From: Dehalococcoidia bacterium
GTDB taxonomy: Bacteria; Chloroflexota; Dehalococcoidia; Dehalococcoidales; RBG-16-60-22
Reading direction: 5' to 3'
DNA length: 6,043 nucleotides
Assembly: GCA_013202615.1 (NCBI GenBank)
Contig: JABMRL010000197.1
Span: 1-6,043, forward strand
Shown here: positions 1 through 5,941 of the stretch, piece by piece
Position numbering within the stretch: the first letter of the stretch is position 1
How the letters are laid out: each line of letters opens with the position of its first letter
Program-made: the position numbers and the translations under genes
Notes under the pieces: generated by a model
Seen by the model: only the letters and a program-made list of their open reading frames with translations
Told to the model about the DNA's origin: nothing
The model's database searches: none

Positions 1-733
1 AGCTCCCTGGCGGTGTAAAGAGGCCGAGAGAAATCGGGTCAAAGATAACGATGAACAGCGCGCCGGCCCTGTGTGCCAGCTCGGCATAGCGCTCTGCCTC
101 TTCAAAGTAGCCGAAAAAATTGGGCTGTTGCACGACCAGGCAGGCACAATCACCGGGCAGTTCCTCGAAGTCTGGCTTCAGCTCGGTTATGGTTGTATCC
201 TGACCGCTGCCATAGGTTCCGATGACTTCACGGTACCTGGGATTTACCGTCGACAGTACCGCTATATTTCTTCGGTCGGTGACGCGACAGGCCATCAGGG
301 CTGCCTCGGCGGTAGCCGAAGCGCCGTCGTACATGCCAGCGTTGCTGATTTCCATACCGGTCAGCTGGCAGACCAGAGACTGGTATTCATATATCGCCTG
401 CAGGGTTCCCTGGCTGGCTTCGGCCTGATACGGGGTGTAGGCGGTGTAGAACTCGCTGCGGCCGGTGATGTGGCTGATAACGCTGGGGATAAAGTGGTGG
501 TAATAGCCGGCGCCGAGAAAGCAGGCATACTCATCCAGGCTGGTGTTCTGGCGTGATAGCTGGCGCAGTTCCTCCTTCAGTTCCAGCTCGGTGAGAGGTG
601 GCGGCAGGTTGAACGGGACATTGCGAAACTGCGCCGGAACGTCCTGAAAAAGCTCATCAACGGAACCGGCGCCGATATCACGCAGCATGGCCTCACGGTC
701 GCGGTCAGTATTTGGGATATATGGTGAAGGCAT
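1..733 (-). CDS. gcvPA: Glycine dehydrogenase (decarboxylating) subunit 1, P-protein alpha subunit; C-terminal part outside window
   Basis: This is the N-terminal subunit of the two-subunit P-protein of the glycine cleavage system. With GcvPB it decarboxylates glycine and passes the aminomethyl group to lipoyl-GcvH in the cytoplasm. The 244 visible codons begin MPSPYIPNTDRDREAML, followed by DELFQDVP (26-33), FLGAGYYHHFIPSVI (72-86), EFYTAYTPYQAEASQG (94-109), NAGMYDGASATAEA (131-144) and QQPNFFGYFE (202-211), all hallmarks of GcvPA. Full-length members are about 440-450 residues, so roughly the second half is missing off the left edge. The PLP lysine lies in the other subunit and is not expected here. 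The ATG at 733-731 is the only start in frame before a non-coding stretch. GGAGG at 750-746 precedes it by a rather long 12-nt spacer, and a nearer ATG (744) is out of frame. It lies 32 bp after gcvH in the same transcript. Family identity is very sure. Confidence 0.96.
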   Translation of the reverse strand, partial: MPSPYIPNTDRDREAMLRDIGAGSVDELFQDVPAQFRNVPFNLPPPLTELELKEELRQLSRQNTSLDEYACFLGAGYYHHFIPSVISHITGRSEFYTAYTPYQAEASQGTLQAIYEYQSLVCQLTGMEISNAGMYDGASATAEAALMACRVTDRRNIAVLSTVNPRYREVIGTYGSGQDTTITELKPDFEELPGDCACLVVQQPNFFGYFEEAERYAELAHRAGALFIVIFDPISLGLFTPPGS

Positions 734-765
734 TGAATCGTCATACCTCCCGTCTATCTTTATGC

Positions 766-1155
766 TTACGGCGACAGCCCGGCGACAAACTCCCGGTACT
801 GTTCGCTATTCATCAATGCTTCCAGCTCTGCCGGCTGGCTTAATTCGATTTGCAGCAGCCATCCGGCCCCGTAAGGGTCCTCATTAACGAGCGCGGGGTT
901 ATCAAGCGCCGCCTGATTCCTTTCCAGCACCTTGCCGCTGGCCGGCGAGAAAAGGTCGGATACCGCTTTTACCGTTTCTATCTCGCCCATCTTCGCAAAC
1001 TGCGTCACTTGAGAACCTGCCTCGGGTAAATCAAGAAACACAACATCGCCAAGCTGGGACTGGGCATAGTCAGTAATTCCCATTCTCGCCCTGCCCGGAG
1101 CCTCGGCGCAGACCCATTCGTGTTCCTGTGAGTATCTGTACTCTTCCGGATTCAT
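766..1155 (-). CDS. gcvH: Glycine cleavage system H protein
   Basis: GcvH is the lipoylated shuttle of the glycine cleavage system: its lipoyl arm carries the aminomethyl group from P-protein to T-protein and is reoxidised by L-protein. The 129-residue product has the usual family length. The N-terminus has YSQEHEWV (8-15), followed by GITDYAQSQLGDVVFLDLPE (26-45) and the lipoylation site GEIETVKAVSDLFSP with Lys63 as the predicted lipoyl-lysine. The C-terminal part has NPALVNEDPYGAGWLLQIEL, also typical. The start at 1155 is preceded by AGGAG with a 7-nt spacer. It is the first gene after the glycine riboswitch and its terminator, and gcvPA follows after 32 bp, so both should be glycine-induced. 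No gcvT precedes it, unlike many gcvT-first operons, so T-protein must be encoded elsewhere or downstream of the window. Confidence 0.97.
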   Translation of the reverse strand: MNPEEYRYSQEHEWVCAEAPGRARMGITDYAQSQLGDVVFLDLPEAGSQVTQFAKMGEIETVKAVSDLFSPASGKVLERNQAALDNPALVNEDPYGAGWLLQIELSQPAELEALMNSEQYREFVAGLSP

Positions 1156-1190
1156 TTCCTTCTCCTGCTGCGATTTAAGCTGTGTACCAC

Positions 1191-1230
1191 AAACAAAAAG
1201 GGGCTAATCTATATTTACCAGATTAGCCCC
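1191..1230 (-). terminator. Intrinsic terminator, expression platform of the glycine riboswitch
   Basis: On the minus strand GGGGCTAATCT (1230-1220) pairs perfectly with AGATTAGCCCC (1210-1200) across a 9-nt loop. TTTTT then GTTT follows at 1199-1191. This is a classic rho-independent terminator, placed between the second glycine aptamer and gcvH. Its G-rich 5' arm overlaps the 3' strand of the aptamer 2 P1 helix, so the two structures compete. Ligand-bound aptamer should block termination, which makes this a genetic ON switch. It lies 36 nt upstream of the gcvH start codon. Confidence 0.93.
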
Positions 1231-1400
1231 CCTGTCCTTTTACCTGAGAGATCACCCGTTATTATCGGGTTGCCCCTTCGGTGTCCTTCAGATGAAGGAC
1301 TCTCCAGAGGTATTATCTTCGGCAGTCCTTTTGCCTGAGAGTTTCACCCTTCTTTTTGGAAGGATTTTCCCCTTCGGCTCCCCTGCGGGTCTCTCCTGCC
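1229..1400 (-). promoter_or_regulatory. Tandem (two-aptamer) glycine riboswitch controlling gcvH-gcvPA
   Basis: Two consecutive copies of the glycine aptamer consensus are read on the minus strand. Aptamer 1 (1400-1321) has GGAGAG, then GCCGAAGGGG, then CTCTCAGGCAAAAGGAC, closed by a perfect P1 of GGCAG (1400-1396) with CTGCC (1325-1321). Aptamer 2 (1310-1229) has GGAGAG, ACCGAAGGGGCAA and CTCTCAGGTAAAAGGAC, closed by P1 of CCTCTG (1310-1305) with CAGGGG (1234-1229, one G-U pair). The linker is only 10 nt, as in typical tandem glycine riboswitches. The predicted transcription start near 1408 is a few bases upstream of aptamer 1. Glycine binding should stabilise P1 of aptamer 2, sequester Gs of the terminator and allow read-through into the glycine-degradation genes, as known for gcvT operons of Bacillus. 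Confidence 0.97.
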
Positions 1401-1414
1401 AATTATGTGGTAGC

Positions 1415-1443
1415 AGGTTAGCATACATCGTGAACACTGTCAA
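1415..1443 (-). promoter_or_regulatory. Sigma-70-type promoter of the riboswitch-gcvH-gcvPA operon
   Basis: A perfect -35 TTGACA (1443-1438) is followed by a 17-nt spacer and TAACCT (1420-1415). The -10 is weak, but an extended TGC precedes it (1423-1421). The predicted start, near 1408, lies about 8 nt before the first riboswitch aptamer, which supports the placement. It lies back to back with the serA promoter, about 37 bp between the two -35 elements. Confidence 0.65.
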
Positions 1444-1480
1444 GGTTTGTAGGGAAGGGGGTAGCGGTAAGAGATGGCCT

Positions 1481-1509
1481 TTGACATAAAGATTATATTT
1501 GTGTAGCAT
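1481..1509 (+). promoter_or_regulatory. Sigma-70-type promoter of serA
   Basis: A perfect -35 TTGACA (1481-1486), a 17-nt spacer and a -10 TAGCAT (1504-1509, four of six consensus bases) predict a start near 1516. This is about 47 nt upstream of the chosen serA start codon at 1563. It is divergent from the gcv promoter in the same intergenic region. Confidence 0.6.
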
Positions 1510-1562
1510 TGTGTTGACGGATGAAATGCCAATCCGCAGCAATCTGGAGAAACAGGCAGCTT

Positions 1563-3143
1563 ATGAAGATACTGGTTACCGACCCGATAGCAGCACAGGG
1601 CATTGAAATACTGCGACGGCACGCCGAGGTTGATGTGAAGAAGAGTATTACGTCGGCGGGACTGCGGTCGATCATCGGAGATTATGATGCCCTGATTGTG
1701 CGCAGCCAGACTAAGGTCACCGCTGATATTATCGAAGCGGCGGGAAAACTGCAGATTATCGGTCGGGCGGGAGTCGGGGTGGATAATATTGACGTGGACG
1801 CGGCCACCCGACGCGGTATCATTGTGGTCAACTCTCCGGAAGGAAATATTGTCTCCACGGCGGAACACACCCTTGCCATGCTGCTGGCCCTGGCACGCCG
1901 CATTCCTCAGGCACACGGGCTTCTTCATGCCGGCGTGTGGAGTCGCGATTTCAAGGGAGCGGAAATCCGCAACAAGGTGCTGGGTATCATCGGCCTGGGG
2001 CGGGTTGGTACCGAGGTAGCCGATATGGCCAAAGGGCTGCGTATGGAGGTTATCGCCTACGACCCCATGGTCACGGAAAGCCGGGCGGAGAGACTGGGGG
2101 TACGTCTGGTTGAACTGGAAACGCTGTTGAAAGCGTCCGATTTCGTCACCGTACACGTGCCCCTGAATACGAGTACCCGGGATTTGATTAGCTACGATGA
2201 GCTGAAACTGGTCAAACCGACGGCAATGCTTATCAATTGTGCCCGGGGCGGCGTCGTGGATGAAGAAGCCCTCTATGATGCGCTCGACCGGGGGAAACTG
2301 GCCGGTGCCGCGATAGATGTCTTCAGCAAAGAACCGGCGCAGGACAATATACTGCTTCAGAGTGACAAAGTAATCACTACGCCTCATCTGGCGGCTTCAA
2401 CATTCGAGGCAGAGGCGAGCGCCAGCATTGATATCGCCGAGCAGGTGGTTGACGTTCTGCAGGGCCGCCCTCCCAAGTCCCCGGTCAACGCGCCCACAAT
2501 TCCAGCGGAAGCGATGTCGGTGCTCGGACCTTATATCCAGGTCGGGACGACCATTGGCATGATTGTCGTGCAGTTGCTGGAGGGACACCCGAACTCGCTC
2601 AGCATCCGTTATCAGGGCGATATCGCCAGGGAGGACACCAGCCCCATAAAGGTGGCGGTGCTTGCCGGCCTGCTGAACGGGCTCACGGAAGAGCGGGTGA
2701 ACATGGTTAATGCCGATATCATTGCCGAAAGCCGCGGATTGAACGTTACCGAGCAAAAAGAGACTACCTGTGAAAATTACGCCAATATGCTGACGGTGGA
2801 GGTGAGCACCAAAGCGGGAAATACGCTGGTTGCCGGGTCGTCACTGCGCGGCCGAACGCACCTGACACAGATGGGCAACTACTGGCTGGAGATAGAGCCA
2901 ACCGGCAGCTATATGATGTTCACCGAACATAAAGACCGCCCCGGAATGATAGGGGTGGTGGGAACCATTATCGGTAATGCGGGTATCAATATCAGCCAGA
3001 TGCAGGTTAGCCGGGAAGTGCACCGTAGCGGCGGCGCGATGATGGTGCTCTGCCTGGATGACCCGATAACTGAGGAGTACTACCAGCAGATACGCGCCAT
3101 ACCGGATATGTATAAAGTGCTCGTCGTGAACCTGAACAAGTAG
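1563..3143 (+). CDS. serA: D-3-phosphoglycerate dehydrogenase, long form with C-terminal ACT domain
   Basis: SerA oxidises 3-phosphoglycerate to 3-phosphohydroxypyruvate with NAD, the first committed step of serine synthesis, in the cytoplasm. The 526-residue length matches the long PGDH class (about 525-530). The order is: substrate domain (1-~100) with GRAGVGVDNID (68-78); NAD domain with GLGRVG (144-149) and acidic Asp167 in IAYDPM; catalytic Arg228 in INCARGGVVDEEAL, Glu257 in DVFSKEP and His275 in TTPHLAAST; an allosteric substrate-binding (ASB) domain (~316-446); and an ACT domain (~453-526) starting EHKDRPGMIGVVG. ACT domains in SerA often bind serine, so feedback inhibition is plausible but not shown. 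An in-frame ATG at 1521 would add 14 residues without family character. The ATG at 1563 starts the canonical MKILVTDPI and has only a weak purine-rich site (GGAGA at 1546-1550, AGGCAG at 1554-1559). The aminotransferase gene follows 102 bp downstream. Confidence 0.97.
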   Translation: MKILVTDPIAAQGIEILRRHAEVDVKKSITSAGLRSIIGDYDALIVRSQTKVTADIIEAAGKLQIIGRAGVGVDNIDVDAATRRGIIVVNSPEGNIVSTAEHTLAMLLALARRIPQAHGLLHAGVWSRDFKGAEIRNKVLGIIGLGRVGTEVADMAKGLRMEVIAYDPMVTESRAERLGVRLVELETLLKASDFVTVHVPLNTSTRDLISYDELKLVKPTAMLINCARGGVVDEEALYDALDRGKLAGAAIDVFSKEPAQDNILLQSDKVITTPHLAASTFEAEASASIDIAEQVVDVLQGRPPKSPVNAPTIPAEAMSVLGPYIQVGTTIGMIVVQLLEGHPNSLSIRYQGDIAREDTSPIKVAVLAGLLNGLTEERVNMVNADIIAESRGLNVTEQKETTCENYANMLTVEVSTKAGNTLVAGSSLRGRTHLTQMGNYWLEIEPTGSYMMFTEHKDRPGMIGVVGTIIGNAGINISQMQVSREVHRSGGAMMVLCLDDPITEEYYQQIRAIPDMYKVLVVNLNK

Positions 3144-3245
3144 CCGTTAAATGCCCAATAGCGGGCTTGTAAATTTTCGACGGTTTATATTAAACTTGAT
3201 AAATCAGTCCCATATCAGGAAATTTTCAAGCAGGAGGCAGATGGA

Positions 3246-4637
3246 ATGAAACAGTCAGCGGTTAATAGCGCGCAATCTGAATTGGACAAACTTATTGCCA
3301 CCGCCAAGGAATACGTATGGCCGGCTTTCGGCAGGGATTCCGCCTTTTTCGACCTCCCCTTATCCCTTATCAGCGCCGGAGAGGGAAATTACGTTATTGA
3401 TAGCTTTGGCAACCGCCTGCTGGAGACAAACTCGTGTGGTGCGGCGGCTTCCCTCGGTTTCAACCACCCGGTGCTCATGGAAGCGATGAAGCAGCAGATG
3501 GACAAGATAGTCGTCACCACTCCCAACCTGTTTGCCCCCACGGAGCCGGTGGTCTGGCTTTCGGAGAAACTGGCGCAGATATCGCCGGGCAGTTTGAAAT
3601 ATACCATTTACAGCAGCAATGGCAGTGATGCCAACGAGACCGCGCTCAAAGTTGCCCGCCACTACTGGAAGATTAAGGGCCAGGGTACGAAGTACAAGGT
3701 CATCCACCGCTACCCCGGCGATTACCACGGCATGAGCATGAGCGCTGCCAGTGCCAGCGGTCATATCTTCCGGCGGACTCCGTTTGAGCCGCTAATGGCT
3801 GGTTTCGTCGCCATCCACGCCCCGAACTGCTATCGCTGCCCGTATAACCTGACCCATCCCGGATGCAATCTGCTCTGCGCCGAGGAGCTGGGCAAGGTTA
3901 TCGAATTTGAAGACCCATCGACCGTAGCCTGTTTCATCACCGAGTCAACCAATACCGGGTTGGGCATCATTCCGCCGCCTCCTGGATATATGAAGAGAAT
4001 AAGAGAAATATGTGACCAGTATGAAATCCTGCTCATTTGCGACGAAGTAATCACCGGATTTGCCCGCAGTGGCTTCTGGTTTGAGTGCGAGAAGCACGGC
4101 ATTGTGCCCGATATGCTGGCCCTGGGCAAGAACGTCTCCTGGGGCTGCGGTGCGCTGGCGGCCACGCACGTGAAGAGCGAGATTGCCGAAGCCTTCACGG
4201 GCAAGAACACTTTCCAGCATGGATATACCTTCGGTGGCACCGGTTACCTGGCCGCTGCCGGACTGGCCGGTATCGAGTACGCGGAAGAGCATAACCTGCT
4301 GGCCCGTGCCAGGGAAATCGGCGAAATCATGGGCAAAGAGCTCGGTGCCATCAAGGATAAGTCAGCCGTGGTGGGCGATGTCCGTTCCAACGCCGGCCTG
4401 ATTGCGGTTGAGCTGGTTAAAGATAAAGCCACCAAGGAGCTGTTCTCCGACCGTGCGGCTGTGGCCGGCCTTATCGGCAAGGTGAGCCGGGAAAACGGGG
4501 TGCTTTTAAGCTGCTCGACATGGTACGGGGATATCCTCTGGATGATGGTCTCGCTGACCATGACCAATGACGAGCTGGGCATGGTGGTAGATGCGGTTGA
4601 TAAAGCGGTCGCCGCAGTGGAAAAACAGTTCACTTAG
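3246..4637 (+). CDS. Class III (subgroup II, fold type I) PLP-dependent aminotransferase, substrate unknown
   Basis: The 463-residue protein has all key class III aminotransferase elements. These are NHPVLMEAM (73-81), phosphate-binding SSNGSDANETALK (123-135), YHG (160-162), Glu233, the PLP-nitrogen aspartate Asp266 in LLICDEVITGFARSG, Schiff-base Lys295 in LALGKN, and phosphate-binding Thr328 in HGYTFGG. Relatives include taurine-pyruvate, beta-alanine-pyruvate, 4-aminobutyrate, glutamate-1-semialdehyde and AGXT2-type alanine-glyoxylate aminotransferases. The sequence alone does not choose between these. The usual HP after HGYTFGG is TG (332-333), and Glu233 is followed by Ser rather than the more common Pro. 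Four cysteines (195, 198, 207, 211) form a C-x2-C-x8-C-x3-C cluster. The start at 3246 has a perfect AGGAGG (3232-3237) with an 8-nt spacer; a nearby ATG at 3241 runs into TGA two codons later. It lies 102 bp after serA with no convincing terminator between, so co-transcription is possible. It is not the usual class V SerC, so a role in serine synthesis is only a guess. Confidence 0.92.
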   Translation: MKQSAVNSAQSELDKLIATAKEYVWPAFGRDSAFFDLPLSLISAGEGNYVIDSFGNRLLETNSCGAAASLGFNHPVLMEAMKQQMDKIVVTTPNLFAPTEPVVWLSEKLAQISPGSLKYTIYSSNGSDANETALKVARHYWKIKGQGTKYKVIHRYPGDYHGMSMSAASASGHIFRRTPFEPLMAGFVAIHAPNCYRCPYNLTHPGCNLLCAEELGKVIEFEDPSTVACFITESTNTGLGIIPPPPGYMKRIREICDQYEILLICDEVITGFARSGFWFECEKHGIVPDMLALGKNVSWGCGALAATHVKSEIAEAFTGKNTFQHGYTFGGTGYLAAAGLAGIEYAEEHNLLARAREIGEIMGKELGAIKDKSAVVGDVRSNAGLIAVELVKDKATKELFSDRAAVAGLIGKVSRENGVLLSCSTWYGDILWMMVSLTMTNDELGMVVDAVDKAVAAVEKQFT

Positions 4638-4652
4638 GCGGATTCTAATACG

Positions 4653-4696
4653 AAAGAAAATGGCATCCCCCGCAGCACTTGAGTCGGGGGAGGCTA
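4653..4696 (-). terminator. Intrinsic terminator of the nuclease gene, in the convergent gap
   Basis: On the minus strand TCCCCCG (4691-4685) pairs with CGGGGGA (4672-4666) over a 12-nt loop, with a flanking GC pair past one mismatch. TTTTCTTT follows at 4660-4653. The base of the stem reaches the TAG stop codon of the nuclease gene (4696-4694). Read in the plus direction the same hairpin lies 28 nt after the aminotransferase stop but lacks a U-run, so it is probably one-way, although it could still protect the 3' end of the aminotransferase mRNA. Confidence 0.72.
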
Positions 4697-5848
4697 CGGT
4701 GCTTTATCGTCGTTCTGACGCTTTTTCACCAGCAGCCGCTGCTGGGTGGAGATTATCTGCCTCAGGGATTGGATTCGGTTCTTGATATCCTGGGCTACGG
4801 CTGCATCAGCCAGCAGTTGCTTTAACCTCGACTGGTCAAGGCCGGTGACCCTTTCCCATAAACCCTCTGGCTCAAGAAAGGCCCTGACCTCCTCTTCATT
4901 GTAACCGGTAATATCCACGAGCTGGTAGGTGATTTCATTCTCCGCGCCGTAAACGCGTTTCATCTCTTCGGCTTCACAGTAGTCGATTATTTCCTGCCGC
5001 AGTGTCGCCAGTTCTTCCTGGAGGGCTTTGATTTGCGCCTGGAGCGATACGTATCGCTCTACTTCATCGCCTCCGATAGCGATGGGCTGTGCCTCATCAT
5101 TGGCCGTTTCGGAAGTATTTTCGCGGTATTGATGGCGATAGTACGGGCAGTGCTCGGGAAAATCACAGGGGCAGTAGTCATTCTCCGTGGCGGGGAAAAT
5201 CTGGCAGTTGATTTTATCAGCAACATCGAGGACCAGCTGCCTGGCATCGTTGAGTTGTGGCTGCCCGCGACTGGGGCAGCTGACGGGGGTGTTTGACCTC
5301 ATATGGTACAGAGTCAGCTTTTCCACCGGAAGCTGCCAGAGCTGTTCGGCGGCGAGCTGATAAAGGGTTAACTGGAGGTCTTTCTCCAGGTAATCAGTGG
5401 TGAACAACTCTTTGTTCGTTTTGTAGTCAACGATGGATAAACCACCGCTTTCCAGTTTATCCACCCGGTCAATAAACCCCCTGAGTTTCACGTCACCGAC
5501 GTCAATGTAGAATATCTTCTCCACGGCCAGTGGCATCTGGAAATCGCGACCGTGGATTTCCCAGAACGCGGTCAGTATCTCTCTGCCATAGGCTTTATAG
5601 TTGGCTTCCTCTTCGGCGGACTCATAGCCTTCAGAGCGCCATTTCTGTTCGTAGAACTGCAGCAGCTCTTCCAAGGTGGGTGGTGGCGGGACCCTTACGC
5701 GGAAGAAAAATTCGGCGCAGAGGTGCATGGTCGAGCCGAAGCTGAAATACCACTTGTCTTTTGACTTCAGGCCATCAATGTACTGCAGCTTATAGTGGAG
5801 AGGACACGCCTGATATAAGGAGATTTGAGTAAAACTCAGCGGTTTGAT
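4694..5848 (-). CDS. Standalone PD-(D/E)XK (RecB/AddB/Cas4-like) Fe-S nuclease with coiled-coil C-terminus; non-canonical or damaged start
   Basis: From 5848 the reading frame gives 384 residues. It opens LSFTQISLYQACPLHYKLQY (4-23), the typical N-terminus of RecB-family nucleases, with SFGSTMH (36-42) supplying the motif histidine. GFIDRVD (Asp127) and IVDYKTNK (Asp141, Lys143) form the metal-binding PD-(D/E)XK core, and QLTLYQLA (159-166) is the trailing helix motif. Cys226, Cys228 and Cys234, with Cys15, match the four-cysteine pattern that holds a 4Fe-4S cluster in AddB/Cas4 proteins, although CxC replaces the usual CxxC. Residues ~265-300 look like a coiled coil and ~300-384 form a lysine/arginine-rich helical tail seen in similar standalone nucleases. 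There is no helicase domain. The first ATG (5728) would delete Cys15 and the histidine-motif approach, so it is unlikely to be the true start. The codon at 5848 is ATC, 7 nt after a Shine-Dalgarno; an in-frame TAG closes the frame at 5875-5873. DNA repair or processing is the likely role, but the exact substrate is unknown. Confidence 0.82.
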   Translation of the reverse strand: MKPLSFTQISLYQACPLHYKLQYIDGLKSKDKWYFSFGSTMHLCAEFFFRVRVPPPPTLEELLQFYEQKWRSEGYESAEEEANYKAYGREILTAFWEIHGRDFQMPLAVEKIFYIDVGDVKLRGFIDRVDKLESGGLSIVDYKTNKELFTTDYLEKDLQLTLYQLAAEQLWQLPVEKLTLYHMRSNTPVSCPSRGQPQLNDARQLVLDVADKINCQIFPATENDYCPCDFPEHCPYYRHQYRENTSETANDEAQPIAIGGDEVERYVSLQAQIKALQEELATLRQEIIDYCEAEEMKRVYGAENEITYQLVDITGYNEEEVRAFLEPEGLWERVTGLDQSRLKQLLADAAVAQDIKNRIQSLRQIISTQQRLLVKKRQNDDKAP

Positions 5849-5855
5849 ATTTCTT

Positions 5856-5863
5856 CTCCCTTT
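5856..5863 (-). promoter_or_regulatory. Shine-Dalgarno pointing to an ATC start of the nuclease gene
   Basis: AAAGGGAG (5863-5856) is the only strong ribosome-binding site between the promoter and the conserved N-terminus. Seven bases separate it from the in-frame ATC at 5848-5846. No ATG, GTG or TTG exists in this frame between the stop at 5873 and the ATG at 5728. A purine-rich site more than 120 nt upstream of 5728 could not serve that ATG. Confidence 0.55.
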
Positions 5864-5894
5864 ACTAACGCTCTATTCCAGAACTCTAATTAGA

Positions 5895-5923
5895 ATTATA
5901 AGACCGAAGCAGACGCTTGTCCA
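5895..5923 (-). promoter_or_regulatory. Strong sigma-70-type promoter of the nuclease gene
   Basis: TGGACA (5923-5918, five of six consensus bases), an exact 17-nt spacer and a perfect TATAAT (5900-5895) are seen on the minus strand. The predicted start near 5888 leaves a leader of about 40 nt that contains the Shine-Dalgarno at 5863-5856. The promoter confirms that the gene begins well upstream of the ATG at 5728. Confidence 0.75.
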
Positions 5924-5941
5924 TGTGTTCAAAATGTGACT

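Noticed and set aside
71..556. 161-codon plus-strand open frame over gcvPA.
   Set aside because: The opposite strand carries conserved GcvPA motifs throughout this stretch, so the plus-strand frame is an antisense shadow.
1521..1562. Upstream in-frame ATG that would extend SerA by 14 residues.
   Set aside because: The extra residues do not resemble the family, whose members begin at the MKILVTDPI-like strand. The predicted transcription start (about 1516) would leave only a few bases before this ATG and no ribosome-binding site.
1440..2387. Long 315-codon minus-strand open frame overlapping serA.
   Set aside because: It lies antisense to the well-supported serA gene, its product is rich in His, Arg and Gln without recognisable motifs, and it runs into the gcv promoter. 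It is a shadow of serA codon use.
3153..3177. Possible intrinsic terminator after serA: GCCC, six bases, GGGC, then an A/T-rich stretch.
   Set aside because: The stem is only 4 bp and no continuous U-run follows it, so it is too weak to call. Read-through into the aminotransferase gene remains possible.
3176..3204. Possible promoter for the aminotransferase in the A/T-rich gap (TATATT at 3186-3191 and GATAAA at 3198-3203 as -10 candidates).
   Set aside because: Neither has an acceptable -35 at 16-18 nt, so the resemblance is probably due to base composition alone.
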